Shown: positions 45,659 to 55,202 of the stretch, in pieces
How positions within the stretch are numbered: the first letter of the stretch is position 1
Layout of the letters: every line of letters starts with the position of its first letter
Assembly: GCA_903837555.1 (NCBI GenBank)
Contig: CAILUV010000085.1
Coordinates: 1-64,000 of the forward strand
DNA from: an uncultured Alphaproteobacteria bacterium
Lineage (GTDB): Bacteria; Pseudomonadota; Alphaproteobacteria; Micropepsales; Micropepsaceae
Direction of reading: 5' to 3'
Length of the DNA: 64,000 nucleotides
Notes under the pieces: generated by a model
Told to the model about the DNA's origin: nothing
Database searches by the model: none
The model's input: the letters and a program-made list of their open reading frames with translations, nothing else
Position numbers and translations under genes: made by a program

Positions 45659-46740
45659 AATCGCTTGGCTCGGTCGACCCGCGCACCCTGATCGGCAAGG
45701 GGACCATCGGTCTTCTGAACGCCACCGGCACCTATGACATCACCCGCTATCCCTGGGCCTATGACTGCTGGAAGCGCCAGCAGCAGACGCACTGGATGGG
45801 CGAGGAAGTGCCGCTGGGTTCCGACATCCGCGACTGGCAGTCCGGTCACCTGTCGGACGCCGAAAAGGGTCTGCTGACCCAGATTTTCCGCTTCTTCACC
45901 CAGTCGGACGTGGAAGTGGGTGACAATTACCTCAAGCGCTACATCCCCATCTTCCAGCCTCTGGAAGTGCAGATGATGATGGCCGCCTTCACCAATATGG
46001 AGACGGTGCATATCGACGCTTACGCGTTGCTGCTCAAGACGCTGGGCATGCCCCAGACCGAATTCGAGGCCTTCCGCGATTATCGCGAGATGAAGGCCAA
46101 GTCCGACTACATGCACACGTTCGGCGTGGGCACCTGCGCCGACGTCGCGCGCACCCTGGCCATGTTCGGCGCCTTTACCGAAGGCATGTCGCTGTTCGCC
46201 AGCTTCGCGATGCTGATGAACTTCCCGCGCTTCAACAAGATGAACGGCATGGGCCAGATCGTGTCCTGGTCGGTGCGCGACGAAAGCCTGCATTGCGAAG
46301 GGATCACCAAGCTCTATCACGCCTGGGCCGATGAAACCGGCTGCGTCACCAAGGCGGTGCGCGATGATATCCGCGATGTGGCGCACACCATGGTCGGGCT
46401 GGAAGAGGGCTTTGTCGATCTGGCCTTCAGCCTGGGCGAAGTCCAGGGCATGACCGCCAAGGAAATCAAATCCTATGTCCGCTACATCGCCGACTGGCGC
46501 CTGACCCAGCTCAAGCTGGAGCCGGTGTTCGGCAATTTCGAAGTCACCGACACGGGATACAAGCAGCTCAAGGCGCATCCGCTGCCCTGGCTGGTGGAAA
46601 TCCTCAATGGCGTCGAACACGCCAACTTCTTCGAACAGCGCGCCACAGAATATTCCAAGGGTGCGTCGAAGGGGTCGTGGGACGGTGCCGAAGGCGTGTG
46701 GTCGCAGTTCGACAAGCGCAACCAGATCGCGGCTGAGTGA
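45649..46740 (+). CDS. nrdB: class I ribonucleoside-diphosphate reductase, beta subunit
   Basis: 363-residue di-iron ferritin-like subunit that holds the tyrosyl radical. Metal and radical residues are visible: D87 region (TQSDVEV), E118, H121 and Y125 in NMETVHIDAYA, and the second E/H set in SVRDESLHCEG. Presence of the Tyr argues for a classical Fe-Tyr (class Ia) cofactor. There is no ATP-cone at the N-terminus either. The start at 45649 (MSVKSLG) has GAGGA nine bases upstream; an ATG at 45640 is possible. Requires oxygen and no B12, which explains control by a B12 riboswitch. Confidence 0.94.
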   Translation: MSVKSLGSVDPRTLIGKGTIGLLNATGTYDITRYPWAYDCWKRQQQTHWMGEEVPLGSDIRDWQSGHLSDAEKGLLTQIFRFFTQSDVEVGDNYLKRYIPIFQPLEVQMMMAAFTNMETVHIDAYALLLKTLGMPQTEFEAFRDYREMKAKSDYMHTFGVGTCADVARTLAMFGAFTEGMSLFASFAMLMNFPRFNKMNGMGQIVSWSVRDESLHCEGITKLYHAWADETGCVTKAVRDDIRDVAHTMVGLEEGFVDLAFSLGEVQGMTAKEIKSYVRYIADWRLTQLKLEPVFGNFEVTDTGYKQLKAHPLPWLVEILNGVEHANFFEQRATEYSKGASKGSWDGAEGVWSQFDKRNQIAAE

Positions 46741-46789
46741 GGCGGCGCCATCGCGCTGCGCTAACCGCAGCCAAGGGTAAGGCTTGGTC

Positions 46790-48031
46790 TTACTTCTGCG
46801 CGCGGTCTATCAACCGCATCGCGGGCGTGGCGCTTATGCCATGAACCACGATCGAGATCAGCACCACCAGGCCGGTGATCGCCCACAGCCTCTCACTGGA
46901 CGAAAACTGGCCGTGATTGACGCCGTAGGCGATGTAGTAAAACGATCCGATACCGCGAATACCAAAGAATGAGATGAGGCCGCGCTCCTTGGCGGAGTGC
47001 CCCGATCCCAGGAGCGATATCCATCCTGCGGCTGGACGGATCAGGAAAACAACGGCCAGCGCGACGAAGAAATCGTTCCATGTCACGCTGGCGAATAGGC
47101 CCGTCGTGATCGCCCCGCCGAACAAGACCAGTACGAGCAGCATCAGCAGGCGCTCCACCTGCTCGGAAAAATCATGCAGCGCTTCGTGATACTTGTGATT
47201 GCGTTCGGCATTGCGCAGCGCCAGAGCGGCCACAAACACGGCGAGAAACCCATAGCCATGGCAAATTTCCGCGATTGCGTAGGCCACAAAAGTCGCGCCG
47301 ATGGCTACAAGGCCGTCGCCGGTCCCCGATAGTTTCGCGTCGCCCCTGCCAAAGGTGAGCCAGCCCAGGCCACGTCCGACAAGCCAGCCGATGCCGACAC
47401 CCGCGCCGATCCGCCATACGACGTCACGCAGCATCCATTCGCCGAACATGAAGAGGCTCGGCCACGCCCCCGACGCTCCCGCGGCCACGCCGAAAACAAG
47501 CGCAAGATGCACAAAGGGAAATGAAAGGCCATCATTGAGGCCGGCTTCCGATGTCAGCGCAAGCCTGACTTCATCTTCCTTGCCCGAGCGGGGCTTTCCG
47601 ACCTGCACCTCCGAAGCCAGAACCGGATCGGTCGGCGCCAGCGCGGCGCCCAGCAGCAGCGCCATCGCCAATGGAAGCCCCAGCGCATAAAATCCCGCCA
47701 GGGTGATCGCGAGAATTGTAAGCGGCATCGCGATGCCGAGCAGCCGCCAGGTCGTAGCCCAGGACCGAAGACCAATCTTGCGATCGATTTTCAAGCCTGC
47801 GCCCATGAGCGAGATGATGACGACCGCCTCGCAGAGCTTTTCTACAACCGTGTCATAGGTGCGCGGATCGGGATCGAACTCCAGCCAGCCCAGTCCGAAA
47901 AGACCGGCACCCAGCCCCACGCATACCACCGACAAGGAAAAGGGCAGGGCCTTGAGCGCAAATGGAAGCCACGCCACCAGAAGAACGATGACGCCCAGTC
48001 CCAGCAGAAACGCAATGTAGGGGTCGATCAC
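46790..48031 (-). CDS. CPA1-type cation:proton antiporter (NhaP-like)
   Basis: 413-residue polytopic membrane protein with about 12 helices. The ion-binding region is seen in GAALAPTDPVLASEVQVG (about 130-147) and EAGLNDGLSFPFVHLAL (about 165-181), hallmark motifs of the CPA1 Na+(K+)/H+ exchangers. It lacks a long C-terminal cytosolic regulatory domain. Likely role: pH and sodium homeostasis. Convergent with nrdB. The 49-base gap holds a small GCTGCG/CGCAGC hairpin (46755-46771). Confidence 0.85.
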   Translation of the reverse strand: MIDPYIAFLLGLGVIVLLVAWLPFALKALPFSLSVVCVGLGAGLFGLGWLEFDPDPRTYDTVVEKLCEAVVIISLMGAGLKIDRKIGLRSWATTWRLLGIAMPLTILAITLAGFYALGLPLAMALLLGAALAPTDPVLASEVQVGKPRSGKEDEVRLALTSEAGLNDGLSFPFVHLALVFGVAAGASGAWPSLFMFGEWMLRDVVWRIGAGVGIGWLVGRGLGWLTFGRGDAKLSGTGDGLVAIGATFVAYAIAEICHGYGFLAVFVAALALRNAERNHKYHEALHDFSEQVERLLMLLVLVLFGGAITTGLFASVTWNDFFVALAVVFLIRPAAGWISLLGSGHSAKERGLISFFGIRGIGSFYYIAYGVNHGQFSSSERLWAITGLVVLISIVVHGISATPAMRLIDRAQK

Positions 48032-48188
48032 GTGGCACTCCCGGGCGCGCCAACCTCTATAGCGACATCAGCCTGCGGACCTTGGGTATTGCGAGCCGAC
48101 ATTGCAACCTGCCTTGCTTCGAGTGACGAGGGGCATTTCGGTCGGCTATGGCGAGCTGGCCGGCTGCAAATTGGGGTCCATCAGGATG

Positions 48189-49433
48189 TCAGCGCCGCTT
48201 CGGCGGATTGATCCCGGCATCCATGATCAGCCGCGTCAGCAGGTAGAGGCGGGGCGTCACGCTGTTCAGGTCGACCCACTCATTGTCGGTGTGGAAGTCG
48301 CCACCGACCCAGCCCAGCCCATCCAGCGCCGGTGTGCCGGCCGCCTGCGCCAGCGCCGACTCCGACGCGCCGCCATTGCCGGACGCGCCAATGGTCTTGC
48401 CCAGTTCGGCGTAAATGGTGCGGGCGCGCTCGGCCAGCGCGTTCACATCATCATTCTGGATCAGCGGCGGCAGCCCGGAATCCAGGTAAATCTCGGCGCT
48501 GGTGTCCGGCACGCTGGTGACTTTGGCGGCGGCGCGAAAGCGGGCGACGATCTGTTCCAGGTCCTTGGGCTGGCGATAGCGGGCGCTGTAGATGGCTTCC
48601 GCGGCATCGGGAATGATGTTGGTGCGTTCGCCCGCCTTCATCACCGTCAGGTTGACGGTGGTGCCGTCGCCGGTGGTGGGAAAGTCTTTCGACAAGGATG
48701 TGATCTGATGGATCAGCTCCAGCGCGGCGTTGCGGCCATCCTGCGGCGCGACCCCGGCATGGGCGGGGCGGCCTTTGACGCGAATATGGATGCGTGCCGA
48801 GCCCTTGCGCCACACGGTCAGATTGTCCGGCGGATCGCCCGGTTCCAGGTTGAATTCCACGTCATGCTCGCTGGCCAGCGCCTTGATCAGCTTCTGGGTG
48901 CCGGGCGAGCCGCGTTCCTCGCTGGTTTCCAGCAAAAGGGTGAGGGTGGCGAAATTCTGGAAACCGATATCGCGCAGAACCTTCAGCGCCATGATGGCGT
49001 TGACCACGCCGCCTTTCTCGTCGCTGACGCCCGGGCCATAGGCGCGGCTGCCTTCGATGCGAAAGGGGCGCTTGGCCGCCACGCCCGGGCCGAACACGGT
49101 GTCGACATGGGCGATCAGCAGCACGCGGCCCTTGCCTGTGCCCTTCAAGCTCACCACCAGATTGTCCGGGAGGTCGGGCGCTTCGGCGGGCACGCGGCGC
49201 ACCTGCGCCCCCAGCGCGGTCAGATGCGGCGTCAGCACCGCCAGCACGCGGTTGTTGCCGGCAATGTCGCCGGTTCCGGAATCGATGTTGACGATCTCCT
49301 TGAGCAGTTCGATGGCCTCGGCGCGGCGCGCCTCCGCGGCGGCATGGACGCGCGCGTCCGGCTTGGGCTGGGCCTGGACGGGCAGGGCAAGTGCCAGCAG
49401 GGCGGCGGCAATCGCGAAAGACGTGCGGGTCAT
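48189..49433 (-). CDS. exported M20-family metallopeptidase (glutamate carboxypeptidase-like)
   Basis: 414-residue protein with signal peptide (to LPVQAQ). Zinc-site residues are in LLIAHVDTVFG, GVSDEKGGVVNAIMAL and ETSEERGSPG (catalytic and metal Glu), with the dimerisation-domain VKGRPAHAGVAPQDGRNA and a final metal ligand in GGDFHTDNEW. The pattern fits the carboxypeptidase G2/M20A group, which trims C-terminal glutamate or acts on small peptides. The substrate cannot be fixed. Probably periplasmic; monocistronic by context. Confidence 0.87.
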   Translation of the reverse strand: MTRTSFAIAAALLALALPVQAQPKPDARVHAAAEARRAEAIELLKEIVNIDSGTGDIAGNNRVLAVLTPHLTALGAQVRRVPAEAPDLPDNLVVSLKGTGKGRVLLIAHVDTVFGPGVAAKRPFRIEGSRAYGPGVSDEKGGVVNAIMALKVLRDIGFQNFATLTLLLETSEERGSPGTQKLIKALASEHDVEFNLEPGDPPDNLTVWRKGSARIHIRVKGRPAHAGVAPQDGRNAALELIHQITSLSKDFPTTGDGTTVNLTVMKAGERTNIIPDAAEAIYSARYRQPKDLEQIVARFRAAAKVTSVPDTSAEIYLDSGLPPLIQNDDVNALAERARTIYAELGKTIGASGNGGASESALAQAAGTPALDGLGWVGGDFHTDNEWVDLNSVTPRLYLLTRLIMDAGINPPKRR

Positions 49434-49470
49434 GAACTCTCCTGTGGGCCGCGACGTTAGCAGAGCCGGG

Positions 49471-49731
49471 TCATTCGCGCAGCAGGGCGCGGAAGGCGCG
49501 GTCGTTCTTCAGAACATATTCCCGCCGCATCGCGCCTTTGCGGGTGCGGTGCTTTTCGGCATAGACGAGGGCCCAGGCCCGGCCGCGCGTGCTTTTCGCA
49601 CCCCCGGATTTTTTCGAGACGGCTCCATTGTGCTGCGCCAGCCGGCGTTCCAGGTTCAGCGTCCAGCCGACATAGGTGATGGTGCGGCCGTCGGCCTTTC
49701 GCGCCGCCAGGATGTAAACAAACGAAGGCAT
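49471..49731 (-). CDS. GIY-YIG domain protein (UPF0213-like)
   Basis: 86-residue single-domain protein. The motif pair is VYIL (residues 5-8) and YVGWT (about 20), followed by the Arg in NLERRLAQHN and the Glu in AMRREYVLKND. Stand-alone GIY-YIG proteins of this size are common in bacteria and their role, presumably nuclease-like, is not established. The ATG at 49731 starts exactly at the domain; the longer frame upstream overlaps the divergent deacetylase gene and is rejected. Confidence 0.85.
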   Translation of the reverse strand: MPSFVYILAARKADGRTITYVGWTLNLERRLAQHNGAVSKKSGGAKSTRGRAWALVYAEKHRTRKGAMRREYVLKNDRAFRALLRE

Positions 49732-49804
49732 GGGGCGAGCATAGCGCGAAATCGTCCGGCCGCGGAGCAATTGACAGTGTCGCGCCCTGTTGCGGTAGTG
49801 GGGC

Positions 49805-50803
49805 ATGGAACGCGAATCCCTGATTCGGCGCGTGTGCGATTCTGCCTTTGTGGCGCTGCTGGCTGGCGGCGTGGCGACGGGCGGCGGCGCGGCATTGGCC
49901 GGTCTGCCCAAATTCCTCGATGCTGCGCTGCCGGGCATGGCGGCGATGGTGGCGCCCGATCCGGGCGTACAGGTGGCGCGCTTTTCCCTGCCGGACGGCT
50001 TCGCCCAAAGCCGCTATGCGCCACAGGTGTTGTATCCGGTGATCGGCAATCCCTTTCCCGACTGGCTGAAGAGCCCAGCCGCGTCGCTACCTCGCCGCGT
50101 AGCCGAGGCCCCGGCGATCGCGCCCGTGATGGCCATCGTGATCGACGATCTGGGCGCGGACCTGGCCGGCACCGATCGGGCCATGATGCTGCCCAAGGAG
50201 GTAGCGCTGTCGTTCCTGCCCTATCCGGAAACCACGCCCTTCCTGGCGGAAGCCGCCGCCAGACGCGGCCACATGATTTTGGCGCATGTGCCGATGCAGG
50301 CTTTTTCGGGCACGCATGCCCCGATGGCGCTGCGCCCCGACATGACGCCAGACGAGATCACCCGCCGCCTGGACTGGAACCTGTCGCGCGTGCCGGGGAT
50401 CGTGGGCATGAACAATCATGAAGGCAGCCGCTTCACCACCGATGCGCCGGCCCTGACGCCGGTGATGGCGCGGTTGAAGGCCAAGGGGCTGTTCTTCTTT
50501 GACTCCCGCACCTCGCCCCGCAGCGCCGCCGAGCGGGTGGCCGCCGACATGGGGGTGATGAGCGCGGGCCGCGACATCTTCCTGGATGACGTGCCGGGCG
50601 AGGAAGAAGTCATCCGCCAGTTGCAGGCGCTGGTACGCGAAGCCAAACGCACCGGCGTCGCCATCGCCATCGGCCATCCGCGCGACGCCACGCTGACCCA
50701 TCTCAAGAAATTCCTCAGCGAGGATCACGGCGTGAAGCTGGTGCCGCTGGACGAGGCGATGCGGTTGAAAACGGCGCGGGGTTTGCGGCTCACCGCGCGC
50801 TGA
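49805..50803 (+). CDS. divergent polysaccharide deacetylase family protein
   Basis: 332 residues with an N-terminal hydrophobic segment (about 14-35) that may act as anchor or signal, then a NodB-like barrel of the divergent polysaccharide deacetylase (YibQ) family: MAIVIDDLGADLAGTDRAM (about 116-134), GHMILAHVPMQ, NNHEGSRFTTD, FFFDSRTSPRSAAERVA and AIGHPRDATL. In E. coli yibQ neighbours envC. Here it neighbours trpE by convergence and a GIY-YIG gene by divergence. Substrate unknown, likely an envelope glycan. Confidence 0.85.
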   Translation: MERESLIRRVCDSAFVALLAGGVATGGGAALAGLPKFLDAALPGMAAMVAPDPGVQVARFSLPDGFAQSRYAPQVLYPVIGNPFPDWLKSPAASLPRRVAEAPAIAPVMAIVIDDLGADLAGTDRAMMLPKEVALSFLPYPETTPFLAEAAARRGHMILAHVPMQAFSGTHAPMALRPDMTPDEITRRLDWNLSRVPGIVGMNNHEGSRFTTDAPALTPVMARLKAKGLFFFDSRTSPRSAAERVAADMGVMSAGRDIFLDDVPGEEEVIRQLQALVREAKRTGVAIAIGHPRDATLTHLKKFLSEDHGVKLVPLDEAMRLKTARGLRLTAR

Positions 50804-50811
50804 CTTAGTTT

Positions 50812-52326
50812 TTATTGGCCTTTTTTCGCCGCGCTGGCGAAGCGCACGGCTTCTTCTGCTGCCGCAAACAGCGCGCGGGACTTGTTCACCGTCTCCTGAT
50901 ACTCGGCTTCGGCCACGCTGTCGGCGACCACGCCGCCGCCGGCCTGCACATACATGGTGCCGTCCTTGACCAGCGCGGTGCGCAGCACGATGCAGGTGTC
51001 CATCGAACCATCGGCGGCGAAATAGCCCACCGCGCCCGCGTAACCGGCGCCGCGTTTTTCCTTTTCGAACTCGTCGATGATTTCCATGGCGCGAATCTTG
51101 GGCGCGCCGGTCAGCGTGCCGGCGGGCAGGCCCGCGGCCAGCGCATCCACTGCGTCCAGCCCGTCGCGGATTTCGCCTTCCACGTTCGACACGATATGCA
51201 TCACATGGCTATAGCGCTCGATGAAGAAGCTGTCGGTGACTTTCACCGCGCCGGTCTTGGCGATGCGGCCGATATCGTTGCGGCCCAGATCGATCAGCAT
51301 CAGGTGTTCAGCCCGCTCCTTGGGATCGTTCAGAAGTTCTTCGCCCAGCGCCTTGTCTTCTTCGGGCGTCTTGCCGCGCCAGCGGGTGCCGGCGATGGGG
51401 CGGATGGTGACCTTGTTGTCGCGCAGCCGCACCAGCACTTCGGGACTGGAGCCCACGATCTGGAAACCAGGCAGCGACAGGTAATAAAGGTAAGGCGAGG
51501 GGTTCAGGCGGCGCAGCGCGCGATACAGCGAAAAGGGCGGCAGCGCAAAGGGGCGGCGGAAGCGCTGGCTGGGAACCACCTGAAACACATCGCCGGCGGC
51601 GATATATTCCTTGGCCCGCGCCACCACGTCGAAATACTCGGCCTTCGTCATGTTGGATTCCACCGGCACGCCGGTGGGCAGGTTGGCGGGCACTTCGGCG
51701 CTGGGCGGCGCAGGCGCTTCCAGCGCGGCCACGGCTTCTTCCAGGCGCTGGGCGGCTCGGGCATGGGCCGCTTTGGCATCCACGTTCTTATCGGGCCAGA
51801 CCGGCGTGATCAGGATGATCTCATCCTTCACGCTGTCGAAGATGGCGGTGATGGTGGGACGCAGCAGGATCGCGTCGGGCAGGCCCAGCGTGTCGGGCGG
51901 CGGATTGGGCAGGTCTTCCACCTGCCGCGCCATGTCGTAGCCCAGATAGCCGAACAGGCCGGTGGCCATGGGAGGCAGGCCCTGCGGCACCACCATGCGG
52001 GTCTCTTTGCTGAGGGCCCGCAGGCTTTCCAACGGTCTGGCGCTTTCGGCCGTGAAGCTGCCGCCGTTCAGCGCGCCGCGATTGATCTCGGCCTTGCCGT
52101 CCCGGCAACGCCAGATCAGGTCGGGCTTCAGGCCGATGATGGAATAGCGCCCGCGCGTTTCGCCGCCCTGAACGCTTTCCAGCAGGAAGGCATTGTCCTT
52201 GCCGTCGCCCAGCTTGAGAAACGCCGAGACTGGCGTTTCCATGTCGGCGACCAGGCGGGTGAAGACAAGCTGTCCGCGGCCTTTGTCGTGTTCGGCCGCG
52301 AACGCGTCAAAGGCCGGTTCGATCAC
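50812..52326 (-). CDS. trpE: anthranilate synthase component I
   Basis: 504-residue chorismate-using subunit that works with TrpG. The tryptophan-feedback motif LLES is at 48-51, and the catalytic part carries [37 protein letters not shown] and [13 protein letters not shown]. It starts with GTG overlapping the stop of ppiD (GTGA), so it is translated with that gene and is physically separate from trpGDC. Tail to tail with the deacetylase gene (eight bases between). Confidence 0.95.
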   Translation of the reverse strand: MIEPAFDAFAAEHDKGRGQLVFTRLVADMETPVSAFLKLGDGKDNAFLLESVQGGETRGRYSIIGLKPDLIWRCRDGKAEINRGALNGGSFTAESARPLESLRALSKETRMVVPQGLPPMATGLFGYLGYDMARQVEDLPNPPPDTLGLPDAILLRPTITAIFDSVKDEIILITPVWPDKNVDAKAAHARAAQRLEEAVAALEAPAPPSAEVPANLPTGVPVESNMTKAEYFDVVARAKEYIAAGDVFQVVPSQRFRRPFALPPFSLYRALRRLNPSPYLYYLSLPGFQIVGSSPEVLVRLRDNKVTIRPIAGTRWRGKTPEEDKALGEELLNDPKERAEHLMLIDLGRNDIGRIAKTGAVKVTDSFFIERYSHVMHIVSNVEGEIRDGLDAVDALAAGLPAGTLTGAPKIRAMEIIDEFEKEKRGAGYAGAVGYFAADGSMDTCIVLRTALVKDGTMYVQAGGGVVADSVAEAEYQETVNKSRALFAAAEEAVRFASAAKKGQ

Positions 52327-54215
52327 TGTCCCTGGCCCGTCGTCTGATCCAGCAGGCGCTGATTGACCTTCACGCCCTGGCGCGCGCGCGCGGCGTTGGC
52401 GAGCGAAACCGAAAGATCCTGCGCCACGCCGGCGGACAGGCGCTGCATCCCGCCGATGAAATTCGGGTCGCCTGGATTGGGCGTGGGATGCGCAATGCCG
52501 GTGACGCGGGCAATGATGTGATTGCCCGACAGGCCCTGCGGCCCGGTCACCACCGCGCCCGGGGCGGCGGCGAACAGCTTGGTGATAATCGGCGCGCTGA
52601 ACATGGTGTCGTTGGTCTCGCGGCTCAGCGCGGGGCTCTTCTGCACCGACACTTTCAGCTCACGCGCGATGCCATCCAGCGACTTTTCCTTCTTCGCCTT
52701 TTCGACCAGCGCGCGGGTCTTGCTGTCCATCAGCTTGGCGCGCTGTTCGGCGATCCAGGCGTTCTGGGCTTCCTCGCGCACCACATCCATGGTCTTGAGC
52801 TTGGGCGGCGTCACGCCGTTGACACGCAGCGCGTAATAGCTGCCCGCCTTGCTGGGGAAGGGGTCGCCATCTTCGCCCACTTCGGCGGTGAAGGCGGCGG
52901 TGAGGAATTCGGGATCGGTTGGGGCGTCGGTCTTGGTGCCATCGGGCGCCATGCCGCGGGCATCGATCGCCGCGACGCGGCCCACCCGCATGCCGGACTT
53001 CTTGGCCGCGTTGTTGAGGTCGTCGCCATTGCTGCGGGCTTCAGTGAAGCCGTTGACCGCATCCACCATCTTGTTGCTGGAAAGCTGGGCAAACAGGTTC
53101 TGGCGAATTTCCTCGCGCACCTCGTCAAGGCTGCGCGACACGCCCGGCGTGATCTTGGTGACGCGCGCCAGCACCCAGCCGCCAAAGCCGGTCTGCAGCG
53201 GCTGGCTGGTCTCGTTGAGGGGCAGGGTGAAGATGGCCTTGGCGCGCGCGTCATCGGGCACTTCGCTCTGCGCCAGGTCGCCCAGCAGGGTCTGTTCCGG
53301 CGTGAGGCCACGCGTGGCGGCCAGCGCATCGAAGCTGGTGCCGGACACGATGCGGGCGCGGGCATCGGCCGCTTCCTTCTGCGTCTTGAATTCGATCTGG
53401 TGAACCTCGCGGCGCTCCGCCACCACATAGGTGCCTTTGCGCGATTCATAATCATCCTTGATCTGCTGTTCGGTGACGGTGACGCCGCCCTTCACGTCGT
53501 CTGGCGAGATCATGGCGTAATCCACCGAACGGTATTCGGGCGTGGAGAAGCGCGCGGTGTTGGCCTTTACATACGCGGCCAGAACCGCTTCCGACGGCGG
53601 CGCAATGGGGTCGACGGCTTCCGGCGTCACGATCACATAGTCGGCGGCGCGCCTTTCGTTGATGTAGAGGAACAGCGCCTGGGCATAGGTGGGCGGCACG
53701 ACGAAGTTGGATTCCACCGACTGGGTGAGCTGGTCACGGGTCATGTCCTGGCGGACTTCCTCCATGAACTGGTTCTCGGTGTAGTTGGCGCCGGCGATGG
53801 CCTGCACGAAGGTCTGGCGGTCAAACGCGCCGGTCGGGCCCTTGAACGGCGCCATGTCGCGCACGCTGGCCGCCACGGCGGCGTCCGAGGTCACCAGGCC
53901 CAGGCGCCGGGCTTCATTGTTGAGCGCGGTGCGGCTGACAAGCTGCTGCAGGGCGACGTTGGCCAGGCCCATTTTCTGGGCCAGGTCCGGCGTGATTTCG
54001 GTGCCCATCTGCTGGCCCTGGTTGCGCAGGAAATTGCGATAGACCCTCTGGAATTCCAGCGCGCCGATTTCGGTGCGGCCCACGGTGACCACCGCGGTGG
54101 ACGAGCCGCCGGTGAAGACGTCGGCGATGCCCCACACCACAAAGCTCATGCCCAGCATGCCCATCAGGATCACGGCGACCCAGGACTTGGAAAGACGGTG
54201 CATCCATTGAATCAT
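52323..54215 (-). CDS. ppiD: PpiD/SurA-type periplasmic folding protein
   Basis: 630-residue inner-membrane-anchored chaperone: short cytosolic N-terminus, one helix (about 14-36, [19 protein letters not shown]), a SurA_N-like chaperone domain (about 40-200), a parvulin-like prolyl-isomerase domain (about 240-370, [18 protein letters not shown]) and a second PpiC-like region to the C-terminus. It assists proteins leaving the Sec translocon. The parvulin core looks degenerate, as is usual in PpiD. The ATG at 54215 ([12 protein letters not shown]) is chosen over a longer Pro-rich extension. Divergent from tpiA; coupled to trpE. Confidence 0.9.
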   Translation of the reverse strand: MIQWMHRLSKSWVAVILMGMLGMSFVVWGIADVFTGGSSTAVVTVGRTEIGALEFQRVYRNFLRNQGQQMGTEITPDLAQKMGLANVALQQLVSRTALNNEARRLGLVTSDAAVAASVRDMAPFKGPTGAFDRQTFVQAIAGANYTENQFMEEVRQDMTRDQLTQSVESNFVVPPTYAQALFLYINERRAADYVIVTPEAVDPIAPPSEAVLAAYVKANTARFSTPEYRSVDYAMISPDDVKGGVTVTEQQIKDDYESRKGTYVVAERREVHQIEFKTQKEAADARARIVSGTSFDALAATRGLTPEQTLLGDLAQSEVPDDARAKAIFTLPLNETSQPLQTGFGGWVLARVTKITPGVSRSLDEVREEIRQNLFAQLSSNKMVDAVNGFTEARSNGDDLNNAAKKSGMRVGRVAAIDARGMAPDGTKTDAPTDPEFLTAAFTAEVGEDGDPFPSKAGSYYALRVNGVTPPKLKTMDVVREEAQNAWIAEQRAKLMDSKTRALVEKAKKEKSLDGIARELKVSVQKSPALSRETNDTMFSAPIITKLFAAAPGAVVTGPQGLSGNHIIARVTGIAHPTPNPGDPNFIGGMQRLSAGVAQDLSVSLANAARARQGVKVNQRLLDQTTGQGQ

Positions 54216-54380
54216 TGCGGCAATTTCCGTTGCTTGGCTCCGTGGCGCCACCTGTGGCGTCCGCGGGCGGCGGATGATAGGGAGGGGGCTGGCTGGCGGC
54301 AAGCCGTGTTTCGCCCCGCTTTTGCCGTCGAAGTCGGGGAATTACAAGCACTTATCCTTCGCGATTCGTTGGGGCATCAC

Positions 54381-55127
54381 ATGCGTCCGCTGGTGGCGGG
54401 AAATTGGAAGATGAACGGGCTGGCGAGCAGCCTTGGCGAGCTTTCCCGCCTGAAAGAGGCGCTGGCGGCGCGCGCGCCGGCTTACGACGTGCTGGTCTGC
54501 CCGCCCGTCACGCTTCTGGCCCGTGCCGTGGATGCGGCGGCGGGGGCGTTTGCCGTCGGCGCGCAGGATTGTCATGCGCTGCCGGGCGGCGCTTATACCG
54601 GTGACATTTCCGCCGAGATGCTGCGCGACTCCGGCGCGTCCTTCGTGATCGTCGGTCATTCCGAACGCCGCCAACTGCATGGCGAGCGCGACGGCGATGT
54701 CGCCGCCAAGGCTGGGGCCGCCTGGCGCGCGGGTCTCACCGCCATCATCTGCATCGGCGAAAGCGAAGCGCAGCGTGATGCCGGGGACGCCAACCGCGTG
54801 TGCGGCGACCAGATCGACGGCAGCGTGCCGGAGGGCGCGACCGCCGCCAACACCGTCATCGCCTATGAACCGGTCTGGGCCATCGGCACCGGCAAGACGC
54901 CGACGCTTACCGAGATCACGGCGATGCATGGCCATATCCGCAGCGTCCTGGTGCGGCGGCTGGGCGAGGCGGGGCGCGGCGTGCGCATCCTCTATGGCGG
55001 CTCGGTGAAACCGGACAATGCCAGCGAAATTCTTAACCTCCCCGAAGTGGGTGGTGCTTTGGTGGGCGGCGCGAGCCTCAAAGCCTCGGATTTTCTGAGC
55101 GTAATCGCGGGCCTTAGTCCATCTTAA
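54381..55127 (+). CDS. tpiA: triosephosphate isomerase
   Basis: 248-residue glycolytic TIM barrel. Catalytic residues are K10 (NWKMN), H93 (VGHSERR) and E163 ([10 protein letters not shown]), with the phosphate-binding LYGGSVKP near 213. The ATG at 54381 begins at the conserved N-terminus; the much longer frame upstream overlaps ppiD on the other strand and is a shadow. Confidence 0.96.
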   Translation: MRPLVAGNWKMNGLASSLGELSRLKEALAARAPAYDVLVCPPVTLLARAVDAAAGAFAVGAQDCHALPGGAYTGDISAEMLRDSGASFVIVGHSERRQLHGERDGDVAAKAGAAWRAGLTAIICIGESEAQRDAGDANRVCGDQIDGSVPEGATAANTVIAYEPVWAIGTGKTPTLTEITAMHGHIRSVLVRRLGEAGRGVRILYGGSVKPDNASEILNLPEVGGALVGGASLKASDFLSVIAGLSPS

Positions 55128-55202
55128 CCAAGTCGTTCGACCCTTTGTTAATAGCCTGGCGCGCATTCTTCCCTCACAAAAGAAGAATGTGTGCGGTGGG
55201 TG

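Noticed and set aside
52488-54380. N-terminal 631 codons of a long frame ending in tpiA
   Set aside because: Antisense to ppiD; TpiA homology begins exactly at the ATG at 54381.
55126-55150. possible CtrA or LexA site before the receiver-like gene
   Set aside because: TTAACC and TTAATA, and the single GTTC, do not have the required seven-base spacing to a second half-site.
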